From NCBI GenBank assembly GCA_937892405.1, contig CALAFS010000169.1:1-5181 (forward strand): a stretch of DNA of 5,181 nt. The letters are read 5' to 3'. Source of the DNA: an uncultured Clostridia bacterium (lineage in GTDB: Bacteria; Bacillota; Clostridia; Oscillospirales; CAG-272). Below are positions 1 to 5,181 of this stretch, piece after piece (position 1 is the first letter of the stretch; each line of letters begins with the position of its first letter). The notes under the pieces were generated by a model that saw only the letters and a list, made by a program, of their open reading frames with translations, was not told the DNA's origin and did no database searches. The position numbers and the translations under genes are program-made.

Positions 1-133
1 TTTCTTATTCTACCACACTTCTACTCCTTTGTCAACCCCTTTTTGAAAGATTTTTTACTTTTTTCTCGGATTTTTGCGTATTTTCCGCAAAGGAACTCAA
101 AATAAAGACAGATTTCTTGAAAAGGAGTGCGCG
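1..133. other. AT-rich intergenic leader upstream of DUF421 gene
   Basis: This stretch contains no credible coding sequence. It is strongly T/C-rich on the plus strand from 1 to about 85, in contrast to the GC-rich coding sequence after it, so it is the likely place for the promoter of the plus-strand pair. There is a short inverted repeat, TTTGCG at 73-78 against CGCAAA at 86-91 with a 7-nt loop. It is followed by purine-rich sequence and not by a T tract, so it does not look like an intrinsic terminator. A TTGTCA (29-34) and a TTGAAA (43-48) resemble -35 elements, but neither has a good TATAAT-like element at 16-18 nt. No promoter is assigned. Confidence 0.6.
122..127 (+). promoter_or_regulatory. 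Shine-Dalgarno site fixing the DUF421 start
   Basis: AAGGAG lies 6 nt before the ATG at 134. The same frame is open back to a TTG at 74. Translating from there would add 20 residues that are charged and unlike a DUF421 N-terminus, and the Shine-Dalgarno site would then sit inside the gene. The site therefore supports ATG 134 as the true start. Confidence 0.8.
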
Positions 134-811
134 ATGGCTTCTATTTTTCTCAGAACCGTGCTCATTTATTTCTTTCTCTCGGTCGCTCTGAAACTGATGG
201 GAAAGCGACAGATCGGAGAACTCGAAGTCGGCGAGCTGGTCTCCACCCTTCTGATCTCGGAAATCGCGGCGATTCCGATTGACGACCCCGACCTCCCTCT
301 CCTCAATGCCGTGATCCCGATCCTCTTCATTCTCTCGGCGGAAATCCTGCTCTCCGCGATCAAAAACCATTCCGCAAAGCTCAAGCATCTGATCGAAGGC
401 GATCCCGTCTATATTATATATAAAGGAAAGATCCGCCAGCAGGTACTCGAGGACAACCGCATCTCCATCAACGAGTTGCTCTCGGAGCTGCGCGTCCTCG
501 GGATCGCCGACATCTCCGAAGTATATTATGCCATTCTCGAACAGAGCGGAAAGCTGTCGGTCACTCTGCGCGCCGACTGTCAGCCGATCACAAAGCAGGC
601 GCTCACCGAAGAGCGAGAGCCGGGGATCGCGCATCTGATCGTCGTCGACCGCGAAGTGAACGAAACCAATCTCCGCGCGCTCGGCTATGACCGCGTGTGG
701 CTCAACCGCGTTCTCGCACAGCACGGTGTCAGGCTCCCTGAGGTCTATCTTCTGACCGTCGACGATCTCGGGAGCACCTCACTCGTCAAGAAAGAGGAGA
801 AAAACGCATGA
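134..811 (+). CDS. DUF421 family (YetF-like) membrane protein
   Basis: This 225-residue protein belongs to the DUF421/YetF family of Bacillota integral membrane proteins, whose biochemical function is not established. Some relatives, such as the Bacillus 2Duf spore protein, are inner-membrane components linked to spore resistance. Three hydrophobic stretches are visible at about 3-22, 33-48 and 57-76. The family block LKLMGKRQIGELEVGEL spans TM1 to TM2 (residues 19-35). A soluble DUF421 domain follows, with the family-typical run ENRIS..ELLSELR..GI.DISEVYYAILEQSGKLSV (about 107-143). The C-terminal part, about 160-215, looks like a small alpha/beta extension, and the tail is charged. Length is normal for the family and no damage is seen. 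The start is ATG 134 with AAGGAG 6 nt upstream. The stop overlaps the start of the next gene (ATGA), so the two are likely co-translated. Family assignment is confident; the role is unknown. Confidence 0.9.
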   Translation: MASIFLRTVLIYFFLSVALKLMGKRQIGELEVGELVSTLLISEIAAIPIDDPDLPLLNAVIPILFILSAEILLSAIKNHSAKLKHLIEGDPVYIIYKGKIRQQVLEDNRISINELLSELRVLGIADISEVYYAILEQSGKLSVTLRADCQPITKQALTEEREPGIAHLIVVDREVNETNLRALGYDRVWLNRVLAQHGVRLPEVYLLTVDDLGSTSLVKKEEKNA

Positions 812-1173
812 AAGTCAAAATCACCGCGGCAGTGATCCTGATTCTCGTCCTGATTTTCGTCTCCGTCAACGCCGCCGTCATCGGGCAAAAAGCCAAAGAC
901 TACGGCGAACGGGTGGGGGCGCTCTCCCCCACGGACGAAAACATCGCCGAAAAAATTACCGCACTTTACGAAGAATTCAAAGCGGACGAGCGCTATATCA
1001 GTCTGACAGTAAGTCACGACGATCTCACCAACATCGAAGCGGCGTTCGCCGAAATGATCGGCGCGGCACGGGCGGAGAGTCACGAACAATTCATCATCAC
1101 AAAAAGCCGCCTTGAAGATGCGCTCTCGCACCTAGGGCGGCTCTCTGGAATCAATTTTGACAGTATCTTTTAA
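808..1173 (+). CDS. DUF4363 family membrane-anchored small protein
   Basis: This 121-residue protein fits the DUF4363 family, small single-pass proteins of unknown function often encoded just after DUF421 genes in Clostridia. A Lys-flanked hydrophobic segment at about residues 5-25 looks like an uncleaved signal anchor, leaving an extracytoplasmic helical domain. The core pattern SLTVSHDDLTNIEAAFAEM (about 65-83) matches the family's conserved S/D-H-x-x-(I/L)-x-x-I-E run. The rest is predicted helical and acidic, ending in GINFDSIF. The ATG at 808 overlaps the stop of the DUF421 gene by 4 bases (ATGA), and AGGAG at 795-799 lies 8 nt upstream inside that gene, indicating translational coupling. 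The pair probably acts as one membrane unit, but the activity is unknown. The family call rests on pattern and neighbour together, since the domain is short and weakly conserved. Confidence 0.8.
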   Translation: MKVKITAAVILILVLIFVSVNAAVIGQKAKDYGERVGALSPTDENIAEKITALYEEFKADERYISLTVSHDDLTNIEAAFAEMIGAARAESHEQFIITKSRLEDALSHLGRLSGINFDSIF

Positions 1174-1175
1174 TC

Positions 1176-1871
1176 TTAACGGAAAGGCGTCATATCCTCG
1201 CGGTACGCCTCCATGCGTACGATCCGATACCCTTCCCTGACGATGCAGGGATCGGAGAGGATGCCCGCCGTCTTCTTCAGATAGCGAATGACAAGCTCGG
1301 GGTTCAGGAACGCGGAAGCGTCCCCCGAAAGAATACAGAAGAGGCGAAGCGCGCCGCTTTCCGCCGTCACCTTTGTCGTGCGGATCAGCGGGCGGATATC
1401 CACCTCACGGAATTCACCGTTTTTCCCCTTCTTCTCGGTCAGCACCTGCTCTTTCGCAAGAAGTGCCTCGCAGGTCTCGGCAAGTGCCGCATCGGCGCCC
1501 TCCGTGTCGATCGTGATGTCGTAGCGCAGCCATTTCAGATCGGTCAGACGCGTCTCGGGATAATAGACCTCCGTCACGCGCATGTCATCGGTCAGGTTGC
1601 GGTTGAGTGCCTCCATGACAAGGGCGGGTTCCACCCGTTCGGTCAGGCGGAGATCCATGAACTCCGTCAGGCTCTCCGTCCCGATGGAAAGGGGGGCGGC
1701 AAAGACCATCTTCGGCTTCGGATTGAAGCCCTCGGTATACCAGAGCGGCAAAGCGGCACGGGTCACGATCCGGTTCATCGTACGCACAAGGTCAAGGTGC
1801 GAGATGTATTGCAGATTTCCGGTCTTGAAAAACCTGATCCGCACGGTAACGGGCGTTACTTCCTGCACCAT
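1176..1871 (-). CDS. DUF2344 / TIGR03936 radical-SAM-associated protein
   Basis: This 231-residue protein belongs to the TIGR03936/DUF2344 family, found either fused to the C-terminus of TIGR03960-type radical SAM proteins or encoded directly after them. Its reaction is unknown. The N-terminal signature is clear: RIRFFKTGNLQYISHLDL (about 11-28), then a segment with R-A-x-L-P-x-x-Y-T-x-G-F-N-P-x-P-K (about 38-54), then APLSIGTES and E-F-M-D (about 59-73). The C-terminal half (about 110-231) is more variable and normal in length. The start is ATG 1871, with GGAGG (1881-1885) 9 nt upstream, inside the end of the radical SAM gene. The two genes overlap by 16 bp in different frames. The gene ends 2 bp from the converging DUF4363 gene. 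The family's frequent link to RNase G and ribosomal protein genes hints at an RNA or ribosome role; that is inference only. Confidence 0.9.
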   Translation of the reverse strand: MVQEVTPVTVRIRFFKTGNLQYISHLDLVRTMNRIVTRAALPLWYTEGFNPKPKMVFAAPLSIGTESLTEFMDLRLTERVEPALVMEALNRNLTDDMRVTEVYYPETRLTDLKWLRYDITIDTEGADAALAETCEALLAKEQVLTEKKGKNGEFREVDIRPLIRTTKVTAESGALRLFCILSGDASAFLNPELVIRYLKKTAGILSDPCIVREGYRIVRMEAYREDMTPFR

Positions 1872-3709
1872 CTTGTTTTACCTCCCAAACGGTTCGCCCC
1901 GCAGCCGGAGCAATGCTCCGCGCAGGAGGGTGTCGTCTCTTCTCTGTATGCTTTTGCACGCTCGCGAAGAAGGAATTCCTTTGTTACGCCGGGATCAATG
2001 ATGTCCCACGGAAGTACCTCGTCCAGTCCGAAGCCGCGCGTCGTATAGAACGCGGGATCCACGCCGGCGTCGGAAAATGCCTGCATCCACCGATCAAAAT
2101 CAAAGCACTCGTCCCATGCGTCAAGATAGGCACCAAGCTCCACCGCACGCAGAATCGCGCGGGAAAGCCTGCGGTCGCCGCGGGTGAAGACCGCCTCGAT
2201 GAAAGAAGTCTTCGCATCGTGGTAGGTATATCGGATGCGACGGTCGGTGATGCACTGTCTCAGGTGCTCCTGTTTTTCGGCAAGAGCCTCAAAGGTATCC
2301 TGTTTTTCCCACTGGAAGGCAGTAAACGGTTTCGGCACAAAGCAGGCGACGCTGATCGTCACGCCGACGCCGCGCGGGCGCTCTTCTTTCGGAAGGGCGT
2401 AATAGCAGTCGATGACCTTTTTCGACATGGCGGCAATCCCCTCGATGTCCACGAGAGTCTCGGTGGGAAGTCCGTTCATGAAATACAGCTTGACATTGCT
2501 CTTTCCGCCGCGGAAGGCGATACCGACCGCGCGCTCAAGATCCGCCTCGGTCACATTTTTATTGATGACATCGCGCAGGCGCTGTGTTCCCGCCTCCGGT
2601 GCGAAGGTCAGGCCGCCCGTGCGGACGGAGGAAACCTTCTTCATCAACTCTTCCGAAAAGCTGTCAAGGCGGAGGGAGGGCAAGGAGAGACTCACACGCT
2701 TTTCATCCGTCCAGGCAAGGAGCTTATCGGTCAGCTCGGGAAGACGGGAGTAGTCGCTGATGGAAAGGGAGATCAGAGAGATCTCGTCGTAACCGGAGTT
2801 CTCGTAAAGGCACCGTGCGCTCTTGCAAAGCGTCTCGGGCGATTTCTCGCGGATCGGGCGGTAGATCATACCCGCCTGACAGAAACGGCAACCGCGGATA
2901 CAACCGCGGTAAACCTCCAGCACAATGCGGTCATGCACCGTCTCGACATACGGGAGCACCAGCTTTTCGGGATAGGGTGCCTCGTCAAGATCGGCGACAA
3001 TACGCTTTCTCACACGCGTCGGCACATCGGGGTATTTCGGAACATAAGGATACAGAGTACCGTCCTCATGATAGCGCACCTCATAGAGAGAGGGGACATA
3101 CACGCCCTCGATCCCCGCGGCGGCGCGCAAAAACGCGGTACGCGTATAGGCGCCGTCTTCTTTCATGCGGATATAGAGTCTGACGATCTCGTGCAGAACC
3201 TCCTCCCCTTCTCCGATATTGAAAAGGTCGAAGAAGTCGGCGACCGGCTCGGAGTTGAAGGTACAGGGTCCGCCGCCGAGAATAATCGGGCCGTCCTCCC
3301 CGCGCTCCGAAGAGAGAAGCGGAAGCCCCGCGAGCTTCAGCATACCGAGAAAGGTGGGATAGCAAAGCTCGTAGTGCAAAGAAAACCCGACGATATCGAA
3401 GTCGGAGACGGGATCCCCGCTCTCCACGGCAGTGAGCGGCAGACCGTAGGTCTCCATGCGCTCCTTCATATCCGTCCATGGGGCATAGGCACGCTCGCAC
3501 CAGATGTCGGGATCCCGGTTCAGAACATCGTAAAGAATCCTGACACCGAGATTGGACATGCCGATCTCATAAGTGTCGGGAAAGCAGAAAGCAAAGCGGC
3601 ATTTGACTGCCGCTTTGTCCTTCATGACGCGATTGTATTCTCCGCCGGTATAACGCCCGGGCTTTTCCACGGACTTAAGAACCGAGGAAAGATGCGTTTT
3701 TTCGGTCAT
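1856..3709 (-). CDS. TIGR03960 family B12-binding-like radical SAM protein
   Basis: This 617-residue protein matches the TIGR03960 group of radical SAM enzymes with an N-terminal cobalamin-binding-like domain. The substrate is unknown. From ATG 3709, the N-terminal part (about 40-180) has a Rossmann-like pattern with YEIGMSNLGVRILY, a DFDIVGFSLHYELCYP strand-loop, GPIILGGGPCTFNSEP and NIGEGEEV. No DxHxxG B12-ligand motif is seen, as is usual for this group. The radical SAM core follows: EVYRGCIRGCRFCQAG gives Cys 270, 274 and 277 (CxxxCxxC), the 4Fe-4S ligands that bind S-adenosylmethionine. Later core elements include GLTFAPEAGTQRLRDVINKN (about 366-385) and LYFMNGLPTET. The C-terminus adds CxxxCxxC (596, 600, 603) plus Cys 615, possibly a second cluster. 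The start is ATG 3709, 2 nt after the upstream stop. The gene overlaps its DUF2344 partner by 16 bp. Confidence 0.92.
   Translation of the reverse strand: MTEKTHLSSVLKSVEKPGRYTGGEYNRVMKDKAAVKCRFAFCFPDTYEIGMSNLGVRILYDVLNRDPDIWCERAYAPWTDMKERMETYGLPLTAVESGDPVSDFDIVGFSLHYELCYPTFLGMLKLAGLPLLSSERGEDGPIILGGGPCTFNSEPVADFFDLFNIGEGEEVLHEIVRLYIRMKEDGAYTRTAFLRAAAGIEGVYVPSLYEVRYHEDGTLYPYVPKYPDVPTRVRKRIVADLDEAPYPEKLVLPYVETVHDRIVLEVYRGCIRGCRFCQAGMIYRPIREKSPETLCKSARCLYENSGYDEISLISLSISDYSRLPELTDKLLAWTDEKRVSLSLPSLRLDSFSEELMKKVSSVRTGGLTFAPEAGTQRLRDVINKNVTEADLERAVGIAFRGGKSNVKLYFMNGLPTETLVDIEGIAAMSKKVIDCYYALPKEERPRGVGVTISVACFVPKPFTAFQWEKQDTFEALAEKQEHLRQCITDRRIRYTYHDAKTSFIEAVFTRGDRRLSRAILRAVELGAYLDAWDECFDFDRWMQAFSDAGVDPAFYTTRGFGLDEVLPWDIIDPGVTKEFLLRERAKAYREETTPSCAEHCSGCGANRLGGKTRWCRK
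1881..1885 (-). promoter_or_regulatory. Shine-Dalgarno site for the DUF2344 gene, inside the upstream gene
   Basis: On the minus strand GGAGG, in the context GGGAGGTAAAACAAG, lies 9 nt before ATG 1871. It falls in the last codons of the radical SAM gene, so ribosomes finishing that gene pass the site before stopping at 1856. This favours translational coupling and a fixed ratio of the two proteins. Confidence 0.75.
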
Positions 3710-3711
3710 GA

Positions 3712-5181
3712 TCAATCCTTTCTCCGGTCAATCACCGCAGGGAGGGTCTGCCGGATTTCTTTTTGATTCCGTCTCTTCCCTGCTGGGAACGCACCGCGGA
3801 TCAGGAAAGCGAGCACGCCGACCCATGCCGCCTGCCAAAGTGCAAGGAACAGGGTCGGAACACCGAAGACGCCGAAGAGCGACAGAAGGATCGCCGCCGC
3901 GCCGCCCGCCGCCGCCGCGGCTGTCGCGGTGCTGCGGAGCGTCTTCTGGAACTTCACATATTTTTTCGAGAGGAGAAGCATATTGATCGCGTTCGTCTTA
4001 TCGCCGAGAGTGACGATGCCGGCGCTGATACGCGGATAGATCTTCCGATCTTCGGAAAGGGGCACCGTCTTGTGCATCACGCGGATAATGTCCTCTCCGG
4101 TCGTGAGCTTATGCACGAGGTCGTTATTGACATTCGGGTCGCGGGTATACACCAGCGTTACCATGCCCGCTTCTTTCAGAAGGGGCAGAAGCATGGTATA
4201 CTCCTCCGAGAAGGAATAGCGGAGATAGAACTTCGCATAGACGCGCCCCGCCTCCGCGGCGTACATCACACGGGTGGTATCATAGACCTTGTCCTTCGCC
4301 CCCATCGTGTCGGAGGGAATGACGATGCCGTAGCGGCGCATGTATTCCTCGGTGCCGGCATAGACCGTGACGCCCTCGACCTCTCCGCGGATACCGTCCG
4401 CCTCCACATAGGCATGTTCTGCGGGCGGGACGCGCTTTTCGAGCGCGTTCGCAAAGATATAATCGAGCGGGCCGCCGAGCAATGTGAAGAGGGCAGACAT
4501 TTGTTTTAACGCTTTTGTAAAGTTTTGTTTGTCTCCGTAGAGCATAACGCGCTGAAGTGCGACATCGTCCTTGCCGAAAATCTCGGTGTCTTCAAAGGTG
4601 ACGACATCGACGCCTGCGTAGTCATAGTACGAAGTCTCGCCGATCACGGTGCTGTCTTCGACAAGGGATTCCTTCTCCGAGCGGTAGTAGGAGAGCTTGT
4701 GCGACAGGAGGGTGAAGGACGGGAAAGAAAGCATGAAGACGAGGAGGAAGGAGGCAAGTGCCCCGACCATACCTCCGACGATAAAGTACGCGACCACGCC
4801 GGTGACAAGGGAGACACCGAGCGAGACGGCGAACAGGAGAAGCACCGCCTGCGAGTTCTCCGCGCTCTTCGAGTTGCGGCGGAAGAAATCCGAGACGAAG
4901 GTCGTGCGGAAGAAGCGCGCGGTTCTCGACTTATACTCGTCAATCGTGCCGTCGAGCGCGAGGTTCTCCCTCTCGAGCGAACGGGTCATCTTTTTCTCGA
5001 CGACCTGCTTTTTCCCGTTGATGGAGACCAGCTTGAAGCTCATGAATTCCGCATTCGCCGCAAAGTAGGAAGAAGCGATCGCACTCAGGGTAGCGACACC
5101 GTAAAGCGCGCCGAAAAGCGGATAGGTCGCAGGCTCATATGCGGCAACCACCAAGCAATACGCCGCATTGAAAAGAAGGGT
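3712..5181 (-). CDS. Degenerate P1B-type ATPase-like membrane protein (partial, 5' end beyond window)
   Basis: The frame is open to the right edge, giving 489 visible residues; the true N-terminus lies outside. Numbering here counts the TTG-coded Leu at 5152-5154 as residue 1. The order follows a heavy-metal P-type ATPase. There is a hydrophobic segment from the edge to about 33, then a charged 34-101 region. A TM pair (about 102-150) carries FPS (144-146) where CPC is expected. Next comes GVDVVTFEDTEIF (181-193), where FDKTGTL is expected. A GIRGEVEGVTVYAG block (254-267) resembles the nucleotide-binding domain. YTRD (336-339) replaces TGD, and GDKTNA (384-389) replaces GDGxND. A final TM pair (about 407-455) and a basic tail follow. 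The phosphorylated Asp is replaced by Glu, so ATP-driven transport is unlikely; a sensing, scaffold or regulatory role is possible. The frame is intact, so this is not a decayed pseudogene. It lies 2 nt upstream of the radical SAM gene. Confidence 0.7.
   Translation of the reverse strand, partial: TLLFNAAYCLVVAAYEPATYPLFGALYGVATLSAIASSYFAANAEFMSFKLVSINGKKQVVEKKMTRSLERENLALDGTIDEYKSRTARFFRTTFVSDFFRRNSKSAENSQAVLLLFAVSLGVSLVTGVVAYFIVGGMVGALASFLLVFMLSFPSFTLLSHKLSYYRSEKESLVEDSTVIGETSYYDYAGVDVVTFEDTEIFGKDDVALQRVMLYGDKQNFTKALKQMSALFTLLGGPLDYIFANALEKRVPPAEHAYVEADGIRGEVEGVTVYAGTEEYMRRYGIVIPSDTMGAKDKVYDTTRVMYAAEAGRVYAKFYLRYSFSEEYTMLLPLLKEAGMVTLVYTRDPNVNNDLVHKLTTGEDIIRVMHKTVPLSEDRKIYPRISAGIVTLGDKTNAINMLLLSKKYVKFQKTLRSTATAAAAAGGAAAILLSLFGVFGVPTLFLALWQAAWVGVLAFLIRGAFPAGKRRNQKEIRQTLPAVIDRRKD
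3716..3720 (-). promoter_or_regulatory. Shine-Dalgarno site choosing ATG 3709 over TTG 3715
   Basis: On the minus strand AAGGA, in the context GAGAAAGGATTGATC, ends 6 nt before ATG 3709. A TTG at 3713-3715, two codons upstream in frame, directly abuts the Shine-Dalgarno site and could not be used efficiently. The site lies within the last codons of the upstream ATPase-like gene, whose TGA is at 3712-3714, so the two genes are probably coupled. Confidence 0.75.

Noticed and set aside
29..84. Possible sigma-70 type promoter elements TTGTCA, TTGAAA and TATTTT
   Set aside because: No pair has both good matches and 16-18 nt spacing, and T-rich sequence gives such hits by chance.
73..91. Inverted repeat TTTGCG/CGCAAA as a terminator
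   Set aside because: The stem is only 6 bp and no T tract follows it on either strand.
32..724. A 230-codon minus-strand open frame opposite the DUF421 gene
   Set aside because: The plus-strand reading gives a clear DUF421 protein with TM segments and family motifs. The minus reading is acidic low-pattern sequence running into the AT-rich leader.
1913..3766. A 617-codon open frame on the plus strand opposite the radical SAM gene
   Set aside because: It is the antisense shadow of a strongly recognisable gene. The translation has no domain pattern, has a biased His/Arg/Gly-rich make-up, and has no convincing start signal.
3890..3925. GCC/GCG-rich low-complexity run as a triplet repeat element
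   Set aside because: It encodes the Ala/Gly-rich start of a TM helix in the ATPase-like protein and is not a regular repeat; GC-rich Ala codons explain it.
3763..4509. A 248-codon plus-strand open frame opposite the ATPase-like gene
   Set aside because: It is an Arg/His-rich antisense translation with no motif; the minus frame is longer, has TM segments and continues to the window edge.
4627..4647. IGETSYY in the ATPase-like protein as an actuator TGE motif
   Set aside because: It lies only about 12 residues before the P-domain start, after the CPC-equivalent helix, where no actuator domain occurs; the resemblance is chance.
3712..5181. The ATPase-like gene as a decaying pseudogene
   Set aside because: The frame is open for 489 codons with no stop or frameshift, the TM segments and domain order are preserved, and spacing to the next gene is tight, which points to a maintained gene.

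Overview
The window reads as a piece of a bacterial chromosome, probably from an uncultured or gut-type member of the Bacillota (class Clostridia). The grounds are strong AGGAG-type Shine-Dalgarno sites, a DUF421-DUF4363 gene pair, and a TIGR03960/TIGR03936 (DUF2344) radical-SAM pair typical of Clostridia. The base composition is fairly GC-rich. Taxonomy is inferred from gene content only. No rRNA, tRNA, CRISPR array, insertion sequence or phage gene was found.

Layout. Positions 1-133 are a T/C-rich, AT-biased leader with no gene. A plus-strand pair follows: a DUF421 (YetF-like) membrane protein (134-811) and a DUF4363 small anchored protein (808-1173), joined by an ATGA overlap. Everything after that is on the minus strand and nearly gapless. 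Read in the direction of transcription it is: a partial membrane protein entering from the right edge (5181 to 3712), a TIGR03960-type B12-binding-like radical SAM protein (3709 to 1856), and a DUF2344/TIGR03936 protein (1871 to 1176). The two blocks converge with only 2 bp between their stop codons (1173 / 1176).

The most unusual item is the partial protein at 3712-5181. Its architecture follows the C-terminal two thirds of a P1B-type (heavy-metal) P-type ATPase: a TM pair with a CPC-like position, P-domain start, nucleotide-binding-like GxxG block, TGD-like and GDGxND-like blocks, and a final TM pair. Nearly every hallmark catalytic residue is changed: CPC is FPS, DKTG is EDTE, TGD is TRD, GDGxND is GDKTNA. 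The actuator domain also looks shortened or missing. It appears to be an intact, maintained pseudo-ATPase, and it sits 2 nt upstream of the radical SAM gene, which suggests co-transcription.

The radical SAM protein carries a canonical CxxxCxxC cluster motif and a second Cys-rich motif at its extreme C-terminus. It overlaps the DUF2344 gene by 16 bp, and the two are known as a fused or adjacent pair in many bacteria, so they probably act together. RNase G and the L21/L27 genes often lie downstream of this pair, but here a converging DUF421 unit takes their place.
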